Assembly (NCBI GenBank): GCA_021234535.1
Contig: CM037848.1
Span: 11,637,944 to 11,701,943, forward strand
DNA from: Stichopus chloronotus
Lineage: Eukaryota; Echinodermata; Holothuroidea; Aspidochirotida; Stichopodidae
DNA: 64,000 nucleotides
Direction: 5' to 3'
Below the pieces are notes generated by a model that was not told the DNA's origin, did no database searches, and saw only the letters and a list, made by a program, of their open reading frames with translations. Of the stretch, positions 38,781-50,700 are shown piece after piece (the stretch's first letter is position 1; every line of letters begins with the position of its first letter). A program made the translations under genes and the position numbers.

Positions 38781-39340
38781 TAAGTTATGATTCCTCCTCA
38801 ATATTTTTGCTTCCCCCATCCTTTCCAACATTGTGAAATATGATTGAAAGCACTCCAATTTGATTGTTAAGAAACCTTGTTCTGCTACCAGCTGTTCCTC
38901 TGGATATCGATATTATCCAAATAAATGACAGAACAGATGGTATTTTATTTTCCTCATTTTTTTTATAAACCCATTAACATTCCATCTATCTGACCCCATG
39001 AACCCCCCATACCAAGACTATCTCTCTGGACAACTTATCCAGGCCCTTCACACTAGAAGTTACTCACTAAGTTACAAATGCAGTACTGTAGGGAGCAATC
39101 CCATTGAGTTAAAGTTTGTGTGCGACAGAATTAAAACTGAAATTGCACAATGTAGACCCATATGAATTTGTACGGTAGTTTATAATAACCACAATAATGG
39201 TGTTTAGGCTATTATTATTGTTTTACAGTGAAAAATTATCCCTTCCTCTCTACTGATAAGTATTAAATTTCACAGGGTCATGAACCTGTTAATAACAGAC
39301 AACCTGATCAAGTTTAAAACAAATCTGACCCACAGATAAG
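38781..39340. other. No gene seen
   Basis: AT-rich flank of the retroelement remnant. No LTR pair was detected by eye. Confidence 0.4.
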
Positions 39341-39625
39341 GAACTATGGCAGTTTTAACATTTTTTATGTTTTACCCCATAACCTCATTAATATGGAAGA
39401 TTTGGACACCAAAACCAATAGGGATCATCTACTCAATTTGGGCAACCTACATGCCAAAAATGAAATTACTCAGAGTTACCCTTCTCCAGATAGAGTGTTT
39501 ACGAGCAACTGTCACACACACACACACACATACGTGCGTTGCTATATCAACTGAGGACTCTGTCGCCCAACCCTATTTCCGAGGACCTTGCCATAGAGCA
39601 ATCGTAGTGCTATCAGAAATAACAC
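39341..39625. repeat. Dispersed SINE-like repeat, degraded copy
   Basis: Contains ACACCAAAACCAATAGGGATC, ATCTACTCAATTTGGG, then ACACACACACACACATACG. This is the same order as the copies at 36.6, 37.7 and 38.2 kb but with a diverged head. Confidence 0.6.
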
Positions 39626-40017
39626 TTTTTGTGTTAGCCTGTTGTTCATAACTATGAGCTATTGAAAAAGTTTGATTTGATGAAGTTCTCAAATATGAAA
39701 AACTGCTATGTTAACGAGGACTGTAAACACATTCCCATACTTTTATACCCTACCGAGGTCTCAAACACATGGACTTATTATACTAGCTATTTGAGGACTA
39801 GAATGTTGACATATTATGCAACATATTGTGAGGACCTATAACCAATATCTGGTATCCCATCATGCTGACAACCAAGTTACCATGGAACTTTTGCTTCTAC
39901 ATAGCTATGCAAATGAAGAGACCTTGATTATCCGATGTCGATACAAGAATTTTACATTGTGATATGAGCAACCTGCACACACAAAAAAATAAAAAAAATT
40001 CCACTAAACCTACGCGT

Positions 40018-40640
40018 CAAATTGTCATGTTGGTATTGATGTTGTAATTGTCATTATCATCATAATAACCTTTCTTCAACTTCTTGCTACGATTCAAGGA
40101 CGTCCACACCCACATGACGTGAAAATAAGCAAGCCATCACAGGCTACAGCAGACGAAACCTACAGTATGTCAAGAAGCCAAGCCATCACAGGCCACAGAG
40201 AACTCAACTTTTTTCAGCATCTTCATACAATTCCCAGGACTTCCACAGTCACTCAGAACTTTGAAATAGCAAATTACATCACACCTCAGTGTTAAATTGC
40301 CATGTTGTCATGTTGTTGATGACATCATTGTTGCTATTATTATAAGTATTGGTACTATTATTATTGTTATATTTTTTATTCTTTCACATTATTTGTATTG
40401 GTATGTTTCATTATTATATTACTACAACTACTACTGTTACTGTCACTATTATCATCTTAAAACTACTTCAACATCTTGCTGCAATTCATGGACTTCCACA
40501 CCCACAGGACATAAAATAAACCATCACAGACTGCAGAGTACTAACCCCAAGTCAACATGATGCTACAAATTGAGGAATTCCACACAGAGTGAATGTGAAA
40601 CAGTCAGGCCATTACAGACCACAGTGAACTTAACTTTTGT
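40018..40640. repeat. Degenerate ~140-300-bp tandem repeat with TTATTATTG tracts
   Basis: TTCAACTTCTTGCTACGATTCA (40,075) and TTCAACATCTTGCTGCAATTCA (40,468) head units containing GGAC(G/T)TCCACACCCACA and CCATCACAG(G/A). A partial third unit starts near 40,175. Between them (about 40,320-40,450) is an ATTATTATTGTTATT-rich low-complexity stretch. Confidence 0.65.
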
Positions 40641-42180
40641 CAACTTCAGTAGCGTAACCCGACTTTCCATCGGAAGTGTGGGGTTGAGGGGTGGAAAAAT
40701 GTTGAAGTGGGGGAGGGGGCAAGCAGTAATGACACTATCTACTGATCCACCATCAGTTGGCGCGTAATATACAGAGAAAATATCTGAATAAAATGCGTGT
40801 CAAATTGCAGGAAATAGCACTTCCCAGGCTCTCTGGCGTTGTGAATTTCATCTAACATTCTCTTTGCTTTTCAGAACACAGGTTTGGAAATTTACATTTC
40901 CACTACGCATGGTGTGGAGAGGATAGTAAGAGACTTTCATAGGGTTACAATTCACGAATGTATAGCAACATGTCATCATCATTTATGCTACATGCCAAAG
41001 GGGGACCTGCTAGGATTTCAGTGTAGTTTGGTCATAAAGATTCAAGTTAACGACATCACTGTGTTGCATGTCTCTCATGTTTACTACACAATTTGGCGGT
41101 CAGTCTTAGGTTGCATTGTACATAGGACCTTGTCACCAAAGCCCACGTATTTAGTCATAATTTCATGGTTCATTGTTTCTTCAATTATAAAAAGTTTTGC
41201 AGTAATTGAATCAGATTCAAGATTTGCAATTCTTGCTATTTAAAAGAAAAAAAAAAGGATATAGCATGGGCACTTGACCAATGATGTTGTTTTCAAGTGT
41301 TTGGTTTCTCTTTCATTTTGCTCTTGACTACTTGCCTGTTTCTTTTTAAGTAAAACATACTTTATCAGTAGAAGTTTTTGTCTTGCACAAATCTTTCCCT
41401 ATATTTTTTTAGTTCCAAAGTTTTTTGTTTTTTTTTGTGGGGGAGAGGGACAGGAGGCAAGACATTTGACAGGGGGCTTCTGGACACATCACCACAGATT
41501 GTTTAGAGAAAGAGTATCTCTGTTGGGCAGAAGAGAAACCGTTTTCTAAGAAAACTACTATCCATTACATAATCTTTAAAATTTTCAAATACAGTGCTGT
41601 AAGTTGGACCAATACAGCAAATCTTTCAATGTATGACTGGCAAATCATTCAACCAAGGACTACAGTGTTAGGGTGCAGTGAAAATCCGCTGACCTCGGAT
41701 ATGCAATTCTGGGACTATACTTTACCAAAGGGCAAATCAGGAAAAGGCACTCAGTGTCAAAAGTAATGCTGCACCTGTTGAATGAAGTACAGTAGTTGTA
41801 GCAAGTCAAAGATTTAAAAAGCCATGGAGCTTCACTAACACTGTCAGACTACAGTGAATACAAGATACAGCCATTACAGGCAACTAATTATTACTAATGG
41901 CTTTCTCTTTATTAACTTCACATCAACGTTGATACTCTCTGTTAACTTGGCTGGGGAAGGATAGATTGTCTCACCTTTAAATAGTTTTTAACATCACAAA
42001 GTTTTATATGAAAGAACAAGAAAATGAAAGGCAAATATTTTATTTGGCATGCATAAAATATATTTCTGGTATGGGAAGCAACAAGGTAAAGAAAAAGATA
42101 ATCTGGAGTAACAATGGCAGGAAAACTTCACATGCAATAACTGTAACATAAACGTAACAATACACAATATTCTAGTCACT
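40641..42180. other. No gene seen
   Basis: An AGTAGCGTAACCCG/GGGGTTGAGGGG patch lies at 40,650-40,720. The plus frame at 40,884-41,243 (119 codons) has no recognised domain. T- and A-rich runs at 41,250 and 41,400-41,445. Confidence 0.45.
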
Positions 42181-43965
42181 ACACTCTTTATTCACTACAA
42201 AACTGTGAAGAGATATAGATGTCGTTCAAATCTTTCAAATCCTAAAGGCAGCCCATCTTTCCAAATATGACTCTGGTAGCGAGCATGCAACAAAGCTTTG
42301 TTGCCATGATGTCACTGCCATTGGCCAGATATGCTACATTTCAGATGATCACTGCATCGGAAGAGAAATTCTTATTGAATACTAAAAGCAGCTTGCTTTT
42401 CCATAAAGAAAATGGCTGCCATTGTGATTACTCAGCAAAACAGCACTTAGATAGTCTGAAGGAGAGATATCCATCCATACAAGCCATCTACAGCACAAAA
42501 AGGAAAGAAGATATGCAGGTTGACCATACTTCACTACAAAAAGCATGACAAGAAAACAACAAGTGAGAAAAAGAATTTCTAAATACCACATGCAGCTTGA
42601 GATATGGCTCTAGTAACAACCATGCAAAAATCTGGTTGCAAAAAAAGGTTTTGATGTCACAGTCGGTGGCCAGGAATGCTTTGATGCAGATAACCACTTG
42701 TCTGAACAGGAAAAAAAATACGGATAAAATTTCTCAACTTCTATAAGGAGCAAACTTTTCTAAGTAGGAAATGGAGTCCCTTAGAACGAGTTTCCAAGTG
42801 TAATGGTTCCCCAACAAAATAGCACTAAGATGCTTCGGAAAGAAAGATATCCACAACAGGTCATCTAAAGCACACAGTCACAAACATAATTTGGGTTTGA
42901 CCTTTCTTGAATAACAAAGCATAACAAAACATAAAAACTACAAGATATCTAAAGAAAACATGCAGCTTAAGGATTAAATATAGTCAATACCATGCCAGAA
43001 AACTTTGCTGCCATGATGTCACAATCATTGCCCAGAATGCTACTAATGCAGATGGTCACTGCATCTTAACAGGAAAAAGTATGATTAAACTCTTTTAAAT
43101 TTTAAAGGCAGCACACATTTCCAAATATGACTCTACTACCAACCATACACAAAACTTTTGCTTCCATGATGTCACTGTCATTGGCCAGAAATGCTACAGA
43201 TTCCCATGCACTGCATCTAAAGAGAATATAAATATGGTTAAAATCTCTTATAATTTTAAGAGAAGCACAATTTTCCAAATAGGAAATGGAGTACCTTCAA
43301 ATGAGTTTTCAACCGTGGAGATCCTCAAAAAAAAAAATAAAACTCAGATACTTCTGCACAGACAGCATCCAAATGAGAACATGTAAATTTTCTAAAGAAA
43401 ACATGTGGCTTGAGTAATGAATCTACAGGCAAGCATGCAAAAACTTTGCTGACGTGATGTCACATCGTTGGTCCAGAAATGCTACATGTAGATGGCAACT
43501 GCATCCGAACTGAGAAAAAAAAAATGGCTAAAATCTTTGAATTCTAAAAGCAGCACACTTTATCAAATACTGTAGGAGATGGATTCCCTTAGAATGATTC
43601 ATCAACTGTAGTCATTCCTCAACGAAGTAACACTGAGGTATTTTGGGGGAAAGATATCCATTACAAGCCCACCACAGCATAAAGTAAAGAAGATATTTTG
43701 GGTTTGAATAACTGTAACTAAACTAAACAAAGCATAACGAAACAAAAAAGATAGCAAGTGAGAAAAAAAAAATTCTAAACAGGCTTACAACATGCAGCAT
43801 GGGAGGTGAACCTAGTATCAAGCATCCAAGAAAACTTTATTGTCATGATGTCACAGTCAGTGGTCTGAAATACTGCAATGTAGATGGCCACTGCATAATT
43901 TAAGCTGATCATACCCTTTCCTTGGAGGTAAATATTTATACTGTGTACATTATCCCAGCACAAAT
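42180..43965. repeat. Tandem array, ~350-390-bp unit (CATGATGTCAC family)
   Basis: Each unit carries GC(A/T)TGCAA, TTTGCTGCCATGATGTCAC(A/T), TGGCCAGAAATGCTAC, CACTGCATC, AAAGCAGC and GGAAATGGA boxes. The CATGATGTCAC box lies at about 42,307, 42,653 (variant), 43,015, 43,166 (short unit), 43,456 and 43,848. It sits just 3' of the SET/recombinase gene's stop codon. No coding potential. Confidence 0.8.
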
Positions 43966-44541
43966 GTTACACCACAACTCTTCCTCCGTTGTCTCCTTAT
44001 CTCCCAACAAACACTTTCAGATATGTCTTTTGCTTCTCGCATGTAATGTATTTCAGGACCTTTTCTGATCCAATCTGCAGTAGTTTTTTTGCGAAGTGCG
44101 GCAACCAATGTTAGTCTTCTGTGAAGATTTCCATATTCCCTACATAGCATATTTGAGTATACTATGTTATTCTTGAGGCAAATGTCTTTCCAATAAAATC
44201 AAAGTATTTAATAAAAACATCTCTCACCATTATAACTTGACCAACTGAACTGAATTCTAGTATGGTAAAAACAAGTCAAGTAATTAATATAAGTATATTT
44301 GGAGGTAAAAAGTTAAAAAAAAAAAAAAAATGGGTGCACCGATCCCACTTCAATGCTATTTCTCCATGTTTCTTCTTCCATTTTCTGCATATCATATAAT
44401 GAGTAGTATTTCAGAGATGACAATTGCTTCTAGCAACCTAAATCTACAGAATGAAGAGTTGTGAGAGTCTCCTACCAATCTTAGCATTTCTTGAAACCAT
44501 GTTCCCTGCTGAGTTGAGGAAGACATTGCTAGTATGTCAAA

Positions 44542-44744
44542 TTACTTTTTTCTCCTTTGGATGATATTGTAGACTTTATACTTGACAGCTTTCCAACCCT
44601 TCATTGAAAGGCCAGGGTTCTTAGCGATGCATGATTCACACTCACGCTTTCTCGGCACTCTCAGTACTTGAATATTTTTAGCAAAGAATTTTTCCACAGC
44701 TCTGGTTTCTGATGGGCTCCATGAGGCTTTCCGTTTGGTTTGAA
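44542..44744 (-). CDS. Exon 10: Myb-like basic C-terminal tail with stop
   Basis: 203 nt, acceptor TATAATTAG^TTCAA, stop TAA at 44,544-44,542. It encodes QTKRKASWSPSETRAVEKFF, then VPRKRECESCIAKNPGLSMKG and WKAVKYKVYNIIQRRKK. The SWSPSE.RAVEKFF start resembles a Myb/SANT first helix with its Trp. The VP.K..C..C....P.L....W...K..V.N.I pattern is, in my recollection, the conserved C-terminus of metazoan proteins having this recombinase-like core. It probably binds DNA. Confidence 0.8.
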
Positions 44745-47700
44745 CTAATTATAGAGGAGAAAACAATTATACTACAGTCATATCACTTTGCATTCATACA
44801 TATATCAGCATTACATGAAATGACAGTGATAAAGACCCCCGTTTTAGGTCACTTAGGCTGTAAACAAAGGGTAAAATTACTATTAGAAGCTTTTTGTCGC
44901 AAAACAAACTTCTTAACAACAATGGGGGTTAGGCTACAACTTTTACCTGCAAACAACTATGGTAATAATTGTAAATGACATATTTTGGAAAGTTCCAGAA
45001 AACTTTTTCCCCTTCTGGGACAGAACATTAGATGGTCTAGTATTTACATATGGATACACTAACTTAAGCCTTGTTTCCATAGGGTCACTTGCATTGAGTA
45101 CAAGCCAAAATTTAAGGATACTTTTCAAATCTTTCTGCAAGACCTTCCATGACATTTGAAGTGTTTTATGCATTACACTTTTGGAATGAATCAAACACTA
45201 GTATTTGAGTTTTGATATTCTCCTTCACATTGTGTTGGACTTACAAAAGCTGTTGCGATTATTTTCCAATTAGGTTTTTACTTCAACAATGTCAAATGTA
45301 TTGTGACATTGCTTTTGTTGACCAACTAAAAAAATTGTCAAAGAGGAAAATGGTTATTGAGGTTACCTGTGCAACCACTGTTCAAAATATTATGAAATTA
45401 GCAGACTTATCTTGTAGTTATACAGTACCTTTTCTGCTGCCTGAGTTGGTGCTCTTCAGGGTTGTCTTCTTTGAAACCAATCCTTTCAATGGCAATGCGT
45501 AATCTTCATCAGAGGAACAGCCATTTTCGTCATGAACATCTAGTTCTTCAGTTTCTTCCTGAGCCTCCATCACTTGTGTGTCATTGCTATCATTTTCACC
45601 TTCATCATCATCATCACCATTATCTTCTTCATCTGATGAGTCTTTGTAGCTGGGATCTGTTAATGAAAAATGTTATATTATATTATTATATTATATTTTA
45701 ACAAACTACTCCTGCTCACTCAATCATTAGTTAATTAAAGATAAAAATATCATTCTTCTTTTCCTCACATTTTTTTTTTAAGAAGAAGCAAAGTCTGCAA
45801 TAACATTCTGCACAATACACTCTGCAATGATACATCTGCAGTCTTTGTGACAATGTATATCATAAAATGTCTCACCTCAAAAACAAAGAAAATTTAAGAT
45901 GCAATTTGCACCGCTGAGATGAACCACTTGCACAATCCATGCTGCACTTTTGGAAAACATTCTTTTGCATGCTATGCCCTGGCAAGATCCAGCACTCCAC
46001 TTAGATATTTTCTTAGCAGTCCCTTACTTTAAAGATTTGTACAGCACTTGAAAATGCTTTACATTCAGCACTCTTATACAGGAATCTACAGAAAAAGTGA
46101 AAAAGAAGAATTATTCAAGGAAGTACGGCAATGGACCAAAAAACTGCTTACCGTCAAGGGGAACTTCAATGTCAGATAGATTTTTATCCTTGAGGCTGGC
46201 AATTGTGCCCTTTTCCATTGTGAGTAGCAGTCATGCAACCTTTGCCATCTGCAAGGTATTTTGTGGGAGCCGATAGTACTCTCTGTGCACACGAATATCA
46301 TGACCTAAAAATCCTGCCATGGTCTTTGAGTGAAACTATCTGTGACACAGTTGCAATTTGCTTTCTCAGTCGTGTTGATGTCAGATGATCTGGGTGTTTT
46401 GCTTCACATTTAAGAGCATATTTTCGCAAACAGTCTGAACCTCTCAGTGGAGCTTCTGATTCCAGGTTTGGATGGGCAAACAAGAATATGTTGCTCTGAC
46501 ACACACCAACGTCTTTGCGCTTAGAAGTTAAAAGGTCAATGGACTCAACCATTTCAGTGGTAAGGAGAATGGGAACACCACGTCCTCTCTTTCCTTTTAT
46601 CTCAATACGTTGCAGTTTTTTGCAGAGTGTCTGCTCCCATGATGTCAATGACTGCAAAACATCATCATTTACTTGGTCCAAATTCCTTTCAGTGAAGTCA
46701 GTAACCTTGATCCTCTGGACCTCTCCACTACGACGTCTGTTGAACAAAATTAACTTGCAAAGCGTTACTTCTGCTAGAGATTGCCAGGCTGTTTTGCTGT
46801 TTGCGGCATTCAAAAGTTTCTTGTTTTCATCCATAACCTGGGACAGCTTGGATTGCATCTTTACAATGTCTTCTGAGAGAGGGAGCATTGTAGGTTTGTT
46901 CCATCTTCTTTCACTCATGGTGGACAATGCACTTGCTGACACTTTGTAGGACCATTCAATTTCACAAAGCTGTGAAAAGCTTTCCACTTGCTGCTGTAAT
47001 ACTTTGTCTTCTTTTTTTATTCCCTCTGCCCTTAGGATCAAAGCACATCTCTTCAATGAATGTCCCAATTTTAGTGCAAGTGAAGGTGTTTTGTATATGG
47101 CTGTAATTGGATCATACCCTGCACAAACTCTAACGGCATCTAGCACCATGTCAAAATTCTTTGGGTGAATACACTCTGTTAAATTTGTAATCTCTGAGTC
47201 CACCGTCTGGATTTCCAACAAAAGCCTTGAAAGCTCCCCCATCTTTTGACTGATGTGCTGGTGTTGACGTTGTTCATGACCCAGTTTTGTGAACATTCGC
47301 TCCCCAAATTTAGCTATCAGGTCATCATTCCTTGCTGTAAAGGAAACCTTGTCTGTACTCATTTTTCCAATAACTTTCATTTTAAAGGCTTCAGATAAAG
47401 CATTCGACATTGGTAAGAGCAGAGAGGAAACTGCCTGATGGTGTTGTTTCATCTTGGGGTTTGATGACTTATCCTTCATAATGCACCTTTGCTTGTGCTT
47501 CCACAGTTCCGTTTTCACAACATATCCAAAACAGAGATTGCAGGGAAGGAGCTGACTCGGTGAGACATGATGGGCAGACCTCTTTGTTGGTATGATTTTA
47601 CCATGTCCAGATTTGATAACAGTTTTGTTGTGAACATGGTTACCTTTGTTTCGGATTATAGTCAGAAGCTGCTTCCTCTTCTGGGAATCTTTGGCAAAAC

Positions 47701-50700
47701 TTAGGGCTTCTGCAACCTTTATTTCCTCTTTGTGCATTTGTTCCAAATGCCTGGGTAGCTTAGCATACTTTTGCATGCAATAGATGCAGTGATGGTATTT
47801 GTCCCACTTTCTTCCACCATCATTATTCGTTTTTAAAACTTTAATGCGGCTGGAGGATGATGACACAGCTGAGTCCTGGACCTCCCCACTAGACTGTGAT
47901 TTTCTCTGTTTTGAGGAACAACTAGGCTCCTCTACACTGGATTCAGACTCATTGCCACTATCTTCAAATGATGATGCATTGGACCAATTACTACCATCAC
48001 TCTCATCACTGTCTGAGGAAGATGACATATCAGCAAGGGGTACTGCATCAGGGAATTTCAAATGTTTGTAACCAGAAGGGATCTTGGAATGCTCAACTTG
48101 CAGAGGAATGACATACGAGGCTTCACTGTCACTGTCAGAATCCAATACACAATCATCAAGATTAGGTGGTAACTTCCATGATGTTGATGATGAAGTTGAT
48201 GGTACATTTGTAGCACTAATCTTGACAACATCAGCACTGCTTGTTATTTTAACTGGAGCTTGTTCCATAGTAGATAATTCCGATGTTGCACCATCATTGA
48301 AAGTTGTTTTCTCAGCATGACCCATCTCTGAAACATCTGTAGGAAGACTTTCAATGTCTCCAAGGCTTCCATTTGAGTCAACTTCATCTTGTGTACCACC
48401 ATCTTGGCAGTTGGATTTACCTCTTTGAATATCAACCGTTTGAGAAGGACTTGCATTGGACTGCTTTTCCTGTAGAAATAATGCAACACAGGCTACCATT
48501 TACTACTGTAACTACTACTGCTGAGAACAAGTCCACCCTTAATCTTGGTGTATGCATCAGGTGGTGCTGCTTTACTTTACTTTTGATATGGAGGTGGGGG
48601 ATAACAGTGAAGAGATTGTCATCATACCAACACTTCTACCATACCCACACATATGGTTATGTAAGGTAACAGTAGAGTTTAAGTCAGTATGTTTATCTAG
48701 GTCTCACTGTAATATACTGACTGAGTCCTCAGTATCACAGAATGTTTCAATACAAGTACTACCAGCATCCTGACCAAGAAAGATCTTACAGTGCACATAT
48801 GGAGTCTTCAGAACTTTTAATACTGTAGAATGAGAATGGTCTAAAATTGGTATTTAATTATAACTGAAGCATGAGGTGCCGTACGGTCTATCCTGAACTT
48901 CCAATGTAAAATGGCTATGCTTATGACTGTGGAGGTAAGTCAATATGAGTTATCTACATCTCACTGTAATAATTTGTTACACAGAGTCCTCAGTATCACA
49001 GAAGTACTGTATTAAATACATAATAACTGTGCCCTGACCAAGCCAAATCTTACATACAGTATGTGGAACCCTCAGAAAGATCAAATAATGTGGATGGTTC
49101 ACAATTTGTTTCAAATTTTAAAGTGAAGCATAAAGTCTCATCACACAGTATCCTCAACTTAAAATGTAAAATGGTTATGGTAATGGTACTACTGTAAAGG
49201 TAAGTTAATATGAGTTAGTTTAATCTCACTGTCATAATGTGGCATATATTGTCCTCAGTGTCATGGAATGTTTTAATACATACTACCAGTGCCCTGACCA
49301 AACATATCGTAGACATGTGGAGTCCTCAGTAAGATAGAATGATGTTGATGGTCTCGAATTTCTTTTATGTTATAAGTAAAGACTATGAAGTAAATTCCAT
49401 ATCGTGAACTTCAACTATAGTGGTAGTGACATTGGAGATAAGTCAATTTCAGTTATCAAATTCTCACTGGAAAAACTTGACATGCATAGTCCTCAGTATC
49501 ATAGTAATATTTAATACTGTACTAGTGTCCCGACTAAGTTGCATCTAACACATGTATGTGGAGTCCTCAGAAAGATAGAATCATGTGAATGGTTATCAAT
49601 TTGTTTTAAAATTATTCTGTCAGTGAAGCTTACTGTATAAAAGTACTTTCATATTCTTAACTTAAATAAAAAATAAATGGTAGGGAAAGTGAAGTCAATA
49701 TGTACTGTCCAAATCTGTCTGTAATAATTTGACATACAGGGCCCTCAATAACATACAAATAGTTAATTCATAATACCACTGCACTGACCCAGCCACAACT
49801 TACACATGTGGAGTCCTCAGAAAGATAGAATAATGTGAATGGTTAAAAATTTGTTTCTGATTATAAATTGAAGCTTATGAAGTCACTTACATATCCTGAA
49901 CATGAAATGTAAACTGGTTATATTTGTGACAGAGATGTTCAGCCAATATGAGTTATCTCAGTCTCACTGTGATAATTTAAAATACAGAGTCCTCAGTATC
50001 ATAGAAATATTTAATACATAATACTAGTGTGCTGACCAACCTGCTTCTGACACATATGGAATCCTCGGAAAGATAGGATACTGTGGATGGTTTACAATTT
50101 GTTTTAAATTATAAGTAGAGCATGAACTCCTGTATGTATCAAGGACTCCCAATTTAGATTGTTATATTAATGGCAGTGGAGGTGAGTCAAAATCAGTTAT
50201 CTAAGTCTCACTGTAATAATTTGATATGTATACAGAGTCATCAGTATCATAGATACATTTAAAACATTATAGATGGGTGTCCTGTCCAAGCCAGATTTTA
50301 CACATGTGGAGTCCTCAGAAAAATAGAATAATCTGGATAGTTTGAAATTTGCTTTAAATTATAAGTGGAGCTTATGAAGTTCCTTACATATCCTGAACTC
50401 CAACTGTAAAATTTTTAAATTAGTGACAGTGGAGGTAAGTCAATACCAGTTTTCTAAGTCTCATTGTAATAATGTAAAATATACAGAGTCATCAGTATCA
50501 TAGAAATATTTAATGAACAATAACAGCGTCATGAACAAGCCACATTTTACACATGTGGAACAAGTCACATATTACAAATGTGAATCCCTTTGATTGATAA
50601 ATGTAAATGATTTATAATTTGTTTCAAATTATGGGTGGGGTCTTATTAAGTCACTAACATTCCCTTATCTTCTGATGTATTTTAAACACTCTTTCAAACT

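Noticed and set aside
40884..41243. 119-codon plus-strand frame preceded by an acceptor-like TTTTCAG
   Set aside because: No recognisable domain, AT-rich composition like the flanks, and no donor or partner exon in phase.
45590..45645. ATC/ATT microsatellite on the plus strand
   Set aside because: It is the antisense of the Asp/Glu codon run in exon 9 and so is explained by coding sequence.
46515..46949. 144-codon plus-strand frame
   Set aside because: An antisense shadow of the recombinase-domain exon, caused by its codon usage.
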